Positions 19,056 through 30,301 of a DNA stretch of 64,000 bases are shown here, piece after piece. The position numbers and the translations under genes are program-made. Under the pieces are notes generated by a model that ran no database searches, was not told the origin of the DNA, and saw nothing but the letters and a program-made list of their open reading frames with translations. The DNA is from Phytophthora colocasiae (lineage: Eukaryota; Oomycota; Peronosporomycetes; Peronosporales; Peronosporaceae), in assembly GCA_018806915.1 (NCBI GenBank), contig JAGKQI010000098.1, positions 496,001 through 560,000 of the forward strand. The letters run 5' to 3'. Position 1 is the first letter of the stretch. Every line of letters starts with the position of its first letter.

Positions 19056-20901
19056 ATGCAGGAGGAAGGCGAGAATAATGTGATGCGTGTGCCACTGAAG
19101 GAATTAGCAGACGCTATGGATACAGCAGTGTACGTAGCGGAAAAGTTCCCATTAGTCTTGGACCCCAGTGGCCAAGCCACTCGATTCCTGAAATACCAGC
19201 GGGGCACGATGCTAATGGTGGCTAATCCGACCGATATGGCACCTGATTCACTACGTCGCCATCTTGTAGGGGCATTAAAACATGGTTCACTTCTCATTAT
19301 CAACTTCGATACGTTGGTGGCACTGGAGCTTGAGCAGTTTTTCTCTCCTGATAGTTTTCCTCGCGAAGTGCTTTCTCGTCAGCTTCTCTTTTCACCTGCA
19401 GTGTATGGAAAGTTACTACGGCAAAGTGAAGGCGATGCAGAAGTTGCAGAGTTTGTTATCAATGATCACTTTAAGCTTGTGGTTCTCTATCGAGCTGAGG
19501 CGCCGCCACTTTTAACGGTGAAAGAGATGTGCGTTATCCATGTGGACCTCCCGACGGAAGGAAATAAAGCTGATGGTGGTGGTGAGACTGCCGAGTTTTC
19601 AAAACTGCTAGGTGTTCCAAAGGAAACGAAGCGAAATAGCACAGAGTTGGTGGAAGCAGCTTTTGATAACGAACTGGAGACTGTAGTGAACTGTTTGGAC
19701 AAGAACTACGATATTGAAAGTGAGGACGGCCATGGGCATACCGCACTGTCGGAAGCGGCTTGTCAGGGGCACAACAACATTGTGGGTTTGCTGCTTGAAC
19801 GTGGTGCCGACCCAAACAAATGTAATGACGAGAATCGTTCACCACTCTATCGAGCGGCATACAATGGATATATTGACACGATTCGGTTGCTGCTTGAAAG
19901 CGGTGGAGACCCTCGACTTCGCTCGAAACAAGGGGAAACAGCCTATGACGTGGCGAAAACTGCTGAAGCGCAAGCCCTTTTAGCACAATGGGATATTTCA
20001 AAGACAGATATGCTCGTTGAGAAGCGAAGAAGGGTGATCGAAGCAAAATGGCAGGAAAGAATTACAAATCATGTGGAGCGAGAGCAGTTTGCCTTGATGC
20101 AAATTCATTCAGAGCTGCTAGAAATTGCTCGTGACGGCAAAGTTGACGAACTTGAAAAGAGATTGGAGCAGTTAGCGGACGAAGCTTTGGAGACTGGCGA
20201 TCGTCCGCGTGCTTGTGCAGATATTCGTGATGAGAAAGGTAGCACATTGCTTGCACTTGCAGCGCAGTTTGACCATGTGGAGATGGTACGCTTGTTGGTT
20301 TCCAAAAGTAGAGCTCTTGAAGTGCAAGCTAAAGACCTAGCTGCTGTCAGTACATCAACAGCACAGAAAGAAGCTGCAACAAAGACAACAATGCTCGCTC
20401 GTGTGTGGAAAGTCAACGTCAATTCCCGTGATTGTCGAGGTTGGACTCCTGTAGCAATCGCTGTTTTTCACGAAGCGAAGAAAAGTTTGCGTGTATTGCT
20501 AGACGCCGGGGCTGATCCAAGTCTCAAAAATCAGTACAACAAGAACGCGTACTACTTCGCAAAAGATGACCTAGATGCAGCTAACAACATCGTCAAGTCC
20601 AGAGCAGAGGTAAGTCGGGAAACAACTTCAAACAAAATTCTAACATCAGCTTTTCAATTGTCAGATCCGCCAAGTACTGATTGACTGGGAAAACGAGCAC
20701 CGACCGGTAGCAGTTGTACCAGTGATAACATCACCACCTCCAAAAGCAGGAAAGTCGAGTCCGAAGAAACCATCCACAAAACTTATGAAGAAAAAGGGTC
20801 CAAGTACAGCATCTCCGACGAATGCATCTAAAGTCTCCATAACCACCGACACCAAAGCCACGGTAAAAATCAAGAAGATTTCCACCAAGGCACCCAAATA
20901 G
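19056..20901 (+). CDS. Ankyrin-repeat protein resembling IQANK1
   Basis: Exons 19056-20609 and 20665-20901 join in phase 0 (596 residues). The N-terminal 170 residues (LVLDPSGQATRFLKYQRGTM, then LRRHLVGALKHGSLLIINFD) are not ankyrin. They resemble the region of animal IQANK1 related to the AAA part of dynein heavy chains, though Walker motifs are not evident. Two clear ankyrin repeats follow (GHTALSEAACQGHNNIVGLL, RSPLYRAAYNGYIDTIRLLL). After a charged helix, a second ankyrin set appears (GSTLLALAAQFDHVEMVRLL, GWTPVAIAVFHEAKKSLRVL). The short second exon is Lys/Pro/Ser/Thr-rich. Function is unknown; family assignment rests on pattern memory. The final stop is 112 bp from the HECT gene stop. 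Confidence 0.75.
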
Positions 20902-21013
20902 ATCTCGAACCCAGTTACTATAATACCAACGCAGTCCTCGGCTTAACCGAGCGGCAAATTAGCCCGGAATTGACAATATTTGCACAGTTTAACAAAAAAG
21001 AAAGCTTCCCAAC

Positions 21014-24000
21014 TTAATCTCGATCAATGACTCCGCGGCTATTGGCGATGGCGAAAGCCATTTGTCTCGCAAGCACATCCTTCGAGGAGTAGGCCGGCAG
21101 GTGCAACGTATTTGTGCAGGTGCGTGCAAACGGTAGGGCACGATCCACATCTAGGTTGTCAACGACGCGGCGAACGACCTCAAAGGGCGGTTTGAGTGCC
21201 TGAAAACCTCCAGGTGGCAGGTTTGGGCAGCCTGTAGCATACAACAGGAATGCCCGTCGCTCTGTGGCAGACATTTCCTCCAGTACTTCGAAGAAAAATT
21301 GAACAGGCTGACTGTCCTTCGTGTATCCGTGTGCAAGCTTTGTATCCTTCATCAATGATTTCACGGTCCACTTAATATCATCTTCACCGCACAACAACGC
21401 CAGCAGTTCCGGAACGAAAAGTAAACGCAGTTTTCCCAGAGGAAGCACTTCACTAATCCCTTCACGGAAAGCCAACACCTGTGACCGAATGCCTGAGTCT
21501 AGCCATAGTTCCAGCACTGCTCCCACGTACAGTATCAGATTGTTGGTGGTGACAGCGACATCTTCGCCACCTACAACGAGAGGTTTCTGCGAAAAGGGGT
21601 CGATAAAGGTGAATCCAACGGCATCTAACCAGTCCTGAACATCCATCTGATCGATCTGGACGTTCTCCTCTCCAGCAGAAAGCTTGTTTGAAGCCTTGTA
21701 CATCGAATACAGAATGCGTCCGTGACTCAAAAAAATATCGCCTAGCTCTTCCAGTCCGAAACTTTCGCCAATCACCAGCTTCATAAACTGCGGTGACAAT
21801 GGCAAAGGTAGCAAGCGCTCATCCATCAGAGCCTTACCTGCCAGTCTACCCATCATGCGGAAGCGATCGATAAGTTTGGGAGATGGCTTACGATGAGGAT
21901 ACGGGAACAGATTGTTAGGGTGACGAATTACGGCTGCATCATCAGCGATGGCATCGACGACATCAACTCCATCGACATGTCGAACTTCGTCTAGTCCACT
22001 TTCAGCCTCGTCATCCTCGCCAGGAATCCAGTATCGATGTTTCTGGTTCTCTGTTACCACTTGTAACGCGTGAGCAGTCGTTGAGTAAAATGCTGCTGTC
22101 ACGCCTGACCCATAGCCCTTCTCTCCAACAAAAACCACATCCAGGATAGCCTTGCGTTTTGCGTGCATCTTCATCACTGCCTCGGCAGACTGCAAAATGT
22201 TTTCGCGATGTACCTTCACGCGTTCTTTGGGGATAGGGGATATGGTGATTTCTTGATTGTATACGCCTCCTCCAATCATTGCAGACATCGAGTCCGTTGA
22301 GCTTTCCTCGATATTCAGCTGGTTACGGAACCAGTGCAACGAGCGTGTACAACCGAAAGATGTAGAGCGGAACAACTTTTCCCGGAGTTCACGTGGAAAG
22401 AAGAACTTGCAATGGGTGATCAACGCATCACACCAGGACGGATAAATACCACTACACATGGAGAGCACGTCTTGCATCTGTGTCTCCAGCTTATTATACA
22501 ATCGCGGGCTCGTCCACAGTCCTTCATCGAGAGATTTGACATCTGTGCGGAACTGAAATAAATAGTGGAGCAAACGCACTGCACTTGCTACCGAGTCAGG
22601 GATATCAAGTTTGCTACGCAAGAAGCCGCCAGTCTGTGACGTAGAGATCCGACTCAGCCACCTAGACGCTTCTGAAGCACCATTCGCGTTCGAACCATCA
22701 AGCGCAACAACACCACGCAAAAGTAAGCGCGCAGGAGGTTTAGACTCCAGAACGGCCAAAGGTTCTAACACCGCAGTACCAGCATCCAGAGAATCTGATG
22801 TCGTAGGCTTCGAGGAAGGTTCAGCCTCCCATTCGACCTGGAAATCACAGTAAAGTTTGTAGGTAAGTTTCCAGGGTGGTAGGGCAGCTTCTTCACTAAA
22901 GTCACCGCCAGAGCTCGTTCTGGAACGGTATTCTTGGCGCAGGTCCTCCACACATTTTAGCACATTCTGATCAGGAGCGAATCCACGAAGCACCACCGGC
23001 TGCCGCAGCGTTTTGTGACCGGGCATTTTAGCATGAACATTCTTTGGTGAATCCTTCTCCTCTTCATCGTCCCCACTGCTAGTCCGATACACGCCAGAAG
23101 TTAACGATTTTTCTGAATAACCTCGAGATCGCAAAAACTTTAGCAATTGCTTCGATTTCCCTTCGTCCTTGCACTCATTAACCATCAGCGAAACAAATTC
23201 GTCGGGCTTTAGCAGTCGTCGACTCGTTTCGGGATCTGCAAACTTCGAAAATATCACACAATACTTCGCGTTTGATCCGGAATTACCATATTTGGTAGAA
23301 CCGCGTACTGCAACCATAAATGCAATAAACTTCTCGATATCCCAGGGACCTCCTCCCGAAGCAGCTGCTTCTTGGGCTACAGGCGACAGCTTCTTCCGCT
23401 TTTTGCTTTGAGAGCCCCTCGAGAGCGAGGAACCGTTGAATAAATTGAAGACATCTAGCAAGGCTTTCCGCGCACCAGCTTTTGCTTCAAATCGCTGTGT
23501 GGATACATTGAGTTGGATAAGATGTGACGCCACAGGTGCGGTCTTGTTCGCCTTGCGTTTACCGATGCGATCCAGACCAAATTCCGAAGAAACCACAATT
23601 CGATCTTGAGATGTCGTACTGACATCGCATTTGCGGAAGCCCACTACCAAGTTCACCTTAGGCAACTGAGAACAAGTCATCTTAGGCTTGGCATCCTCAT
23701 GCTTGATATACTCTTGCAGTGTCGACGAAGTTTCTTCACTTAAGTTTCGCGGAGACGATCCCTGCTGTCCCGTAGCCTTATTACAAGTAGACGATACGGA
23801 AGCAGAGGCTTCTTCTACTTCGCACCCGATCGACTCATTTGCAAGAGAGCTTGTCTCGGTACCACGCGACAATGTTTGAGCTTGGCCTGTTGCATCAACA
23901 TCACTGGGTGCATTATGCCCACCACGAGATATGAGATTACGGAGTTGGTCCATTGCTCGTGCAGAAGATCCTAGTCCACCTCCAAGTCGATTTTGCTGGA

Positions 24001-27000
24001 ATGAACCTGCCGCTCTTTCAAACGCACGGTGAAACGCTGAGCTGTTGCTGTCTTGCCCGTGGAGCCTTCCGCCAAACAACCTACTCGAGCCACTTCGCCC
24101 TGATGCCATCTGCAGAGCCGCTAATAAGCGAGAAGGAGCACGGCCAGATAGCATGCCGCCATCGGCAGCAAGATTCAGGATTCGATTCTGTTTCACTTTC
24201 ACGCATAGCTGAGCTGATCCAAAAGAAATGTGCACAAGAACCGTAGATGCCTCGCTAATCGATTCTAAACCCGAAGGAAAACTCTTGATCGTTCCCGCTA
24301 TACCCAGACCTTTGACGGAGGATTCTGTTGGAGGCAAAACCCACACACGATCACCAACATTGCCTGCCATTAACGAGCTGTCCCGAGCCGGAAATAATCG
24401 CCGCATACTCATGGCCTCAATTTGGCCGTCGTCATCTCCGATTTTAGGAGTGATCGCCCGGTATGGTGGAAATCGGACTCGATCTTTCTTCACGCGAGTT
24501 TTTTCAATATCGGAACTGATTCTCACATCCAGAAGTTCGTTGGCAGAGCTACTCGAGGAGTTATCACTACTGTAGGAACGAGTAACTTCTCCCAATGACC
24601 CGTCCACCTCAACTACACTGCCCACTTGTGGCTGGAGTGTCCGCGAACGTAAGTAATGAGTTGGGACCTTGCGAACGATTCGGTTTTCAGATAATAGTTT
24701 CACCGACTGAGTATTCTGGGATGCAAGCACATCTTCACACGTCTGCAGGCTTCCGTCGCTAGATTTGAGGACTTCGCCTAAATCATTTACAAGTACTGCT
24801 GCATACCAAGCTCCTGGTAACTGTGCCATTTTCAGCCCACCAGCATTTTTAACCTCAACTTGAAAAGCGCCTTCGTTGTCAAGCTGTTGAAACTTTAGAG
24901 CCGAGGACTTTCGTTTGCGCTTGTTGTTTTTTCGCTTCTTCTTTCCATCTGAGTGACTACTGCTGTCAACGGCATCAGATGACCCAAAAAGTGTCAGGTC
25001 CACCGTAACGCGTTCGTATACGTCAACGTTCCCAATCAACTTGCACTGAGAGTCATGAAGCACCATCTCTGTCAGGTCTTCGTCTGTACCACCAATAGGT
25101 TTAAGCAAGTGGTAAGATCGAACATCGTCATACCCCACAACCAAGTACTTTCTCCACTTGCCCTCCACGACTTTCTGGATAGAATGCCCCACCAGGTTAA
25201 GGTACACCAATGAAAGATCCGAGTCGATCACAGGCATGCAACGAGAGACAGTTCGCTCAAATGACTGAAAGTGTGTCAGCGGTGATGCATGTATAGATGT
25301 CCCTTTTGGTCGGCTAGACAGACCCCCATGCTGCTTATCACCAGTACTTCTGTCACCAGGCCGCATGAACGCGATTTTCAGCTGCCGAGTTAGCGGATAG
25401 AGCTCTCTTCCCTTGCCAGTGGCGAAAGAAACCAACGGAAATGATTCCTCTTGCGTAATGATACTCTGCAATCGAAAAACCAGGTGCTTCAGCGCAGAAG
25501 GGTAGCGCTCGAAAGCTCGCATCAGCATCATAGCTCGTGCTTCATCCAGTTCACCTTGTGGCAGCAAGTATTGCAGCACAGCTGGCAATAACTCGGACTG
25601 CTTAAACTCATACGTTGTAATTGAGTTAGGCTGCTCGAAAAGATCCACCAAGTCGACTAAAACGAGTTCATTCTCGCACGAGTTGGATGCCTCAGAAAAA
25701 TCCTTCAAGCGCCTTGCAAGGTTCCGAAGTTTATGAAGGTGAAGCATTCCACTTTCAAGCATGTCTGCACGAAGTGATTTCAGCAAATGGAGTCCTCTTC
25801 CGAAAATTGTGTCACTTGAGGTCCGAGTATAAGCTCCTTCATGGGATTTGCTGACCCAACACGCGGAGGTATCGTTCAACAGCTCGATCTGCTCACTGAT
25901 ACCTCTCCTTTCAATTTGATGAAAGAGAGAAGACTCTTTGGGCGACTTCCTTACCATCGCTTGCAAGATTCGTACTGCAAGAATAAAAGATGGCAAATTG
26001 GTGTTTTGAGCTGCTGAACCTCCTGATTGCGAACCTGTTGGAGCAGAAGTTGGTGCCAACGCCACTGAGGTTGCTGCGTCTGAACCAGCGTGATGATGTT
26101 TGTCTCCTTGAAGCAAAAAATGCACTGTATCTAAAATCAGCATCACATCAGGCTCTTTCAGGGTGTGAATAAGTTGTGACGGTGCCATTTCCAAAACACA
26201 AGCCACAGAAGATATAACAGAGCGCTCCACATTTTGGATGTCCATATCGCGCAGCACGGCCAAGAGACATTGGGCGACAGTAAGGCTAAAGTCATACACC
26301 TCGTCAGCTGTAGCGTTGAAAGTTTCTTCTACCTCCAAAACCGCTTCTTCATCAATTTTGTCACCGTCACTTGATGAATGCATCCGCTTCGCAGAGTTGG
26401 AGCTGCTGTAACCAATCAGACGTGTATCTCTCCCAGCCTCTTCAGCTTTCATCTCTGACTCGGATGAAACGGAACGAAGACGGGTTTTGTGCCTGTCGCC
26501 ACTGTAATATACCATATCCTCATCGCTAGGAATCTCTTCGTCACCCGTTTCTTCGTCACGCCGTTCAGCACCACAAAACCCCTCTTCGTCGTCATCTTCA
26601 TCCTCCTCATCATAATCCATATAATATCCTTCCTCACCATCAAGTTCGTCACCATCCATGCCATCGTCATCATCTCCGTATTCATCGTCTGACGGGTAAA
26701 ACCACCCTCGATTCCTACTGCCAGCCACTTCGTCATTTTCAGATAAATCCATGTCGAAATGTCTTGTGTCTGTTGGTGTTTGATAAAGCTCCAGCAACTT
26801 CTGCATCGGGGAAGGAACTACGCCCACTGACTCATCTACTGTTTCTTTCCCCACTGCGCTTATAACATCCATGACCGTTTTCTTTTCCCGGTCTCTTGCT
26901 TGGACACGTGCTCCACATTGAAGAAGAAAAGCCGCAACATCACATCGACCAGTCCTAGCTGCAACGTGGAGTGCCGTCCCACCAATTCCTACTTGATGAA

Positions 27001-29110
27001 TGTCCGCGCCGCGTTTCAAAAGAAGTCGAACCATTGCGAGCGACGCGCACTCTACTGCAACGTTAAGCGGTTTGTCGATTTCGTTTTCATGAATGTCAAA
27101 CATCTTTGGGAAGTTCAAGTCTGCACCATCCTTCAGCAGAACATTGACAGCAGCAATTGAATCTGCCCGGATGAAGTCTAGCAGAAGCGTAGGTAGCACG
27201 TCTGGATCTGGTAGCGAGTTCAGGCGCTGACGATTACGCTGGCTCTGGGGTGACCTTGAGGTGTCTAAAGACCCCAACAAGTGATTCCTGCATACCATTC
27301 GACTAAGCATTGCTGTAAGTTTCAAAACATTGGTCCGGAGTGATGTTGACGAAGACCGCAACAATTGCAGCATGCCACCAAACAATTCCCCGTAAATCTT
27401 TTCGCGTATGAATAGCTTGACAAGCTGCAGTCGGTTGTCAAATAAATGCAGCAACAAAGTGACCATTGCGAGACGGGATTCCTCAGACTCTTCACCACTG
27501 GAATTCACTACTACTGCTACAAACTTGCGCATAATTTCAGGCGTTATAAGCTTCCCAACAACATCATGAGGCGTCCGGTGAAATATAAGTAGCAAACACT
27601 TTGCTGCCTTTACATGGAGTGGCACATGCTTGTGCTCTAAAACACACCGAAGAGAGCCAATTAACTTTGCAATAAGCTCCAACGTAAGTTGGGCGTCTTG
27701 AGGCGCTCCTCCAGGAGATATAGCCCGGGAGAAATTTGGAACTCTACCATCCATTGAGCGATTCTTTTGTCGGAACTTTCCACTCCAACGTAACTTTATA
27801 CAGCACTTTTGCAATATACTAATAGCCGTCATGAGGATACTAGGATGAAAGACATCATCCTGCTCCCCATCTCCATCGATAAGGCCTTGCACGAAATCCA
27901 GATATCCGACAAAGTTTCCACGCGCCACAAGATCACGAAGCGCAATCGCCTCTGTACTGCACATACTCGACAAGCCGTTTAAACACTCTTCCACAATCAT
28001 CTGGCTGCTCTTTTTGTCACTACAGATCTGGGTATCTGAGCTGCTCTTGCACTTCCATGCTAGAAGCTCGGTGATGTATAATCCAACAACCTCAGCAAGT
28101 TTCGCCCGCGCAAACATGTGCCGGTCCATCTTCATCAAATAGTTGACAGATTGCAGCGCCAAAAGTCGAACTTCTGTTGGATATATCCGTTCGCGTTCGC
28201 TGAACATGTCTACTAGCACTGCCAGCAGCTCAGGATCCTTCGCCGTCTCTGATGCTCGCCCAGCTCCAAAGCCACGGATAAGAAAAGAAGGCCCATCAGC
28301 CCACTCATTATCCGCTGATGCATCCATCATCGCCAACGTGTGGGTCAACGTCTGTAACGTATCTACCAAGTGACTGCTCTTAGGTTCCAAAATCAACTTC
28401 TTCAGTTCATAGATGGAGACGCCATAGGCCATCTTGGATCTCCCCTGTAACTTCTTCTCACGTTTCCGACGCTTGCGCTGTTTCAACAGGGCCTCCTTCA
28501 CTTCGTCTTTGCTTTTCTTCTCGTCGGCTGCTGCTTTCCGCGCAATTTTCGGTCGTTGCGCAAAGCAGTTCGAGCATACATGTCCAATGGATAAGGTGTC
28601 ACAAGCTCTACAGAGCCAAGTATCTTCTTCATCATCTTCATCGTCACTGTCACTATCTTCCTCCTCATTGTCTTCACTAGAAGAAGAAAGTGACTCATCT
28701 CCAAGCATATTCGAGAAACGGGAAATACCCAGCCCCACCGGTCGCGGGTTCAACGTCCCACAGACGGCACACACGCGCATGGGGCCAGCATTCACCACAG
28801 TACAGGCAGGACAGCTCCATTCTGAGTCTCCTCCAAGTGCACGGACGGCCGACGGGGGTGGAGAAGGGTTAGCAGTTGTGCACATTTCGCAGAAACCGCG
28901 CGACGCCCCATTAAGGAACGTGCAGGCGGGACAGTTCCACTGCTTCGGGGTCTCGCTTTCTTTCCCATCCTTCTTCTCCTCTTCCTGTTGAGACTTGGGC
29001 TGCGGCTCTTCGCTCTTGCGCTCCTCATCCTCGCTGTGGTGACTTGTGCTGCGCTTGCGCTTACCGCCGCGGCGCTTACGGCCTCGAGTGGGCGCGGAAG
29101 GCGGCTCCAT
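21014..29110 (-). CDS. Giant HECT E3 ubiquitin ligase (TRIP12/UPL3/HECTD1-like) with RanBP2 zinc fingers and ankyrin repeats
   Basis: One uninterrupted frame of 2,698 residues. The N-terminus is basic, then come two RanBP2-type zinc fingers (WNCPACTFLNGASRGFCEMC and WSCPACTVVNAGPMRVCAVC) and a third, Asp/Glu-preceded finger (WLCRACDTLSIGHVCSNC). A helical armadillo-like region follows, then ankyrin repeats near residues 660-770 (LNVAVECASLAMVRLLLKRG, GTALHVAARTGRCDVAAFLL) and a long Asp/Glu tract. The C-terminal 450 residues are the HECT domain, preceded by a segment shared with TRIP12/UPL3 (RENILQSAEAVMKMHAKRKA). The catalytic cysteine is about residue 2665 in ARTCTNTLHLPAYSS. RanBP2-type fingers often bind ubiquitin or RNA. 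Substrates are unknown. Confidence 0.93.
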   Translation of the reverse strand: MEPPSAPTRGRKRRGGKRKRSTSHHSEDEERKSEEPQPKSQQEEEKKDGKESETPKQWNCPACTFLNGASRGFCEMCTTANPSPPPSAVRALGGDSEWSCPACTVVNAGPMRVCAVCGTLNPRPVGLGISRFSNMLGDESLSSSSEDNEEEDSDSDDEDDEEDTWLCRACDTLSIGHVCSNCFAQRPKIARKAAADEKKSKDEVKEALLKQRKRRKREKKLQGRSKMAYGVSIYELKKLILEPKSSHLVDTLQTLTHTLAMMDASADNEWADGPSFLIRGFGAGRASETAKDPELLAVLVDMFSERERIYPTEVRLLALQSVNYLMKMDRHMFARAKLAEVVGLYITELLAWKCKSSSDTQICSDKKSSQMIVEECLNGLSSMCSTEAIALRDLVARGNFVGYLDFVQGLIDGDGEQDDVFHPSILMTAISILQKCCIKLRWSGKFRQKNRSMDGRVPNFSRAISPGGAPQDAQLTLELIAKLIGSLRCVLEHKHVPLHVKAAKCLLLIFHRTPHDVVGKLITPEIMRKFVAVVVNSSGEESEESRLAMVTLLLHLFDNRLQLVKLFIREKIYGELFGGMLQLLRSSSTSLRTNVLKLTAMLSRMVCRNHLLGSLDTSRSPQSQRNRQRLNSLPDPDVLPTLLLDFIRADSIAAVNVLLKDGADLNFPKMFDIHENEIDKPLNVAVECASLAMVRLLLKRGADIHQVGIGGTALHVAARTGRCDVAAFLLQCGARVQARDREKKTVMDVISAVGKETVDESVGVVPSPMQKLLELYQTPTDTRHFDMDLSENDEVAGSRNRGWFYPSDDEYGDDDDGMDGDELDGEEGYYMDYDEEDEDDDEEGFCGAERRDEETGDEEIPSDEDMVYYSGDRHKTRLRSVSSESEMKAEEAGRDTRLIGYSSSNSAKRMHSSSDGDKIDEEAVLEVEETFNATADEVYDFSLTVAQCLLAVLRDMDIQNVERSVISSVACVLEMAPSQLIHTLKEPDVMLILDTVHFLLQGDKHHHAGSDAATSVALAPTSAPTGSQSGGSAAQNTNLPSFILAVRILQAMVRKSPKESSLFHQIERRGISEQIELLNDTSACWVSKSHEGAYTRTSSDTIFGRGLHLLKSLRADMLESGMLHLHKLRNLARRLKDFSEASNSCENELVLVDLVDLFEQPNSITTYEFKQSELLPAVLQYLLPQGELDEARAMMLMRAFERYPSALKHLVFRLQSIITQEESFPLVSFATGKGRELYPLTRQLKIAFMRPGDRSTGDKQHGGLSSRPKGTSIHASPLTHFQSFERTVSRCMPVIDSDLSLVYLNLVGHSIQKVVEGKWRKYLVVGYDDVRSYHLLKPIGGTDEDLTEMVLHDSQCKLIGNVDVYERVTVDLTLFGSSDAVDSSSHSDGKKKRKNNKRKRKSSALKFQQLDNEGAFQVEVKNAGGLKMAQLPGAWYAAVLVNDLGEVLKSSDGSLQTCEDVLASQNTQSVKLLSENRIVRKVPTHYLRSRTLQPQVGSVVEVDGSLGEVTRSYSSDNSSSSSANELLDVRISSDIEKTRVKKDRVRFPPYRAITPKIGDDDGQIEAMSMRRLFPARDSSLMAGNVGDRVWVLPPTESSVKGLGIAGTIKSFPSGLESISEASTVLVHISFGSAQLCVKVKQNRILNLAADGGMLSGRAPSRLLAALQMASGRSGSSRLFGGRLHGQDSNSSAFHRAFERAAGSFQQNRLGGGLGSSARAMDQLRNLISRGGHNAPSDVDATGQAQTLSRGTETSSLANESIGCEVEEASASVSSTCNKATGQQGSSPRNLSEETSSTLQEYIKHEDAKPKMTCSQLPKVNLVVGFRKCDVSTTSQDRIVVSSEFGLDRIGKRKANKTAPVASHLIQLNVSTQRFEAKAGARKALLDVFNLFNGSSLSRGSQSKKRKKLSPVAQEAAASGGGPWDIEKFIAFMVAVRGSTKYGNSGSNAKYCVIFSKFADPETSRRLLKPDEFVSLMVNECKDEGKSKQLLKFLRSRGYSEKSLTSGVYRTSSGDDEEEKDSPKNVHAKMPGHKTLRQPVVLRGFAPDQNVLKCVEDLRQEYRSRTSSGGDFSEEAALPPWKLTYKLYCDFQVEWEAEPSSKPTTSDSLDAGTAVLEPLAVLESKPPARLLLRGVVALDGSNANGASEASRWLSRISTSQTGGFLRSKLDIPDSVASAVRLLHYLFQFRTDVKSLDEGLWTSPRLYNKLETQMQDVLSMCSGIYPSWCDALITHCKFFFPRELREKLFRSTSFGCTRSLHWFRNQLNIEESSTDSMSAMIGGGVYNQEITISPIPKERVKVHRENILQSAEAVMKMHAKRKAILDVVFVGEKGYGSGVTAAFYSTTAHALQVVTENQKHRYWIPGEDDEAESGLDEVRHVDGVDVVDAIADDAAVIRHPNNLFPYPHRKPSPKLIDRFRMMGRLAGKALMDERLLPLPLSPQFMKLVIGESFGLEELGDIFLSHGRILYSMYKASNKLSAGEENVQIDQMDVQDWLDAVGFTFIDPFSQKPLVVGGEDVAVTTNNLILYVGAVLELWLDSGIRSQVLAFREGISEVLPLGKLRLLFVPELLALLCGEDDIKWTVKSLMKDTKLAHGYTKDSQPVQFFFEVLEEMSATERRAFLLYATGCPNLPPGGFQALKPPFEVVRRVVDNLDVDRALPFARTCTNTLHLPAYSSKDVLARQMAFAIANSRGVIDRD

Positions 29111-30301
29111 ATTGGACGGTAGAAGGACCTCTGCGCTTGCTCTTCTTTTCCACTGTGGCTGGCCCAGAAGTCCCTGTAGTCGTATTAGGTACGATCGAAT
29201 CGAACCTAAGCGAGACGACCCACTTCAACGTTGAGCCCGTTTGGTTTAAACTTATCACTAAGGTAAATCATCAATTTAGGGCCATCAACCAATTTAGGGC
29301 CGTATTTTAACTGCCAATCACGTGAAGTTTTTCACAGAGCAAGTACTTTATTGGCTAAAACACACTAAATACGAATACCTTCAAAAATTAAATTTGTAAA
29401 TTTGGCGCGAGGTGTCATGGCTCCAGGCGATGACAGATCAGCCGCCTACCTGGTTGGCGGCGAGCTTATTGAGGGCCCATTATGGGAGCAGGGTTGTCGC
29501 GGGTTCAAGTCCCGTTAATTCTCCGCACTGATTTGGTAAGTAAAGCATCTATTCAACCTCACTGTGCAAGACACTCGACTAACATTTTGTTGTTTAGAAT
29601 ACAGCTGAACAAGTGATATGCGCTACATGTACTCTTCTACACCTTTACCTGCAGTTGTAGTAACAGCTTTCTTAGACGACTTGGTTTTTGATGCCAGCCT
29701 CAGCAAGTTCCTCGAGCACTTCATGGGTAAACAGCCTCCCCCCAACTGCGACTCGTTTACGCTTTGTCGGCTTCTTCGGCAGGGGCTTCTATTGTTGGCC
29801 AGTCACTTGACTTTTACTGTTTGTCCTCCGTAAGTTAATTTCCGTCGAAACTTGATCACAAGTGGAAATATAAAAGGTGAGGGTGAATAACCCAAACCTC
29901 AAATGGTCACAAAAATGACACTCACTCAGCGCTTTCAATACTGAAAGCAAGACTAAATTCGGCCGTAAACTGATTAAGTCGATTTTTTTCTTCTCCACGG
30001 GCATGAGCTTAATTTCATTGGTCTGCTACTACAAAAAATTGAGAAAAAATCTCTGGTTTGCGACGTTTCAGAAACTGTCTTACTTTTTATCAACGCATAA
30101 GTAGATGCCGAGTAATTCGAGCATCTTTTATCTCGGCCCATATTTGATTTTTTACCTTAGCGTATTTTTACCAGCTTTATGCTTGGATATAGAGGCGCTG
30201 GCTGTGCGTTTCGTTCTTCTCGTGGTTCTCCTGAAGACAGTCGATTGGTTACGGGTTGAGCTTTATGGCGTCTCCTGCTCGGCGAGGAAGCATCGGGTTA
30301 G
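29111..30301. other. Intergenic region, possible decayed fragments
   Basis: 1.2 kb without a convincing gene. At 29500-29515 there is a tRNA T-arm-like stretch (gcgggttcaagtcccgt, matching the pol III B box), but no cloverleaf can be built around it. On the minus strand about 29690-29800 a short frame reads KKPTKRKRVAVGGRLFTHEV and ends soon after; it may be a gene scrap. CCAAT-like motifs (attggc/gccaat) recur near 29310-29350. Confidence 0.4.

Noticed and set aside
21321..28991. Numerous plus-strand frames opposite the HECT gene
   Set aside because: Shadow frames; the minus strand carries all recognisable domains.
29418..29530. tRNA-like stretch with a good B box (ggttcaagtcc) and T-stem
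   Set aside because: No acceptor, D or anticodon stem can be paired around it; at best a tRNA or SINE fragment.
29618..29833. Short frames on both strands in the HECT-LRR gap
   Set aside because: 71 residues or less, no recognisable domain, and the best minus-strand frame stops early without a start context.
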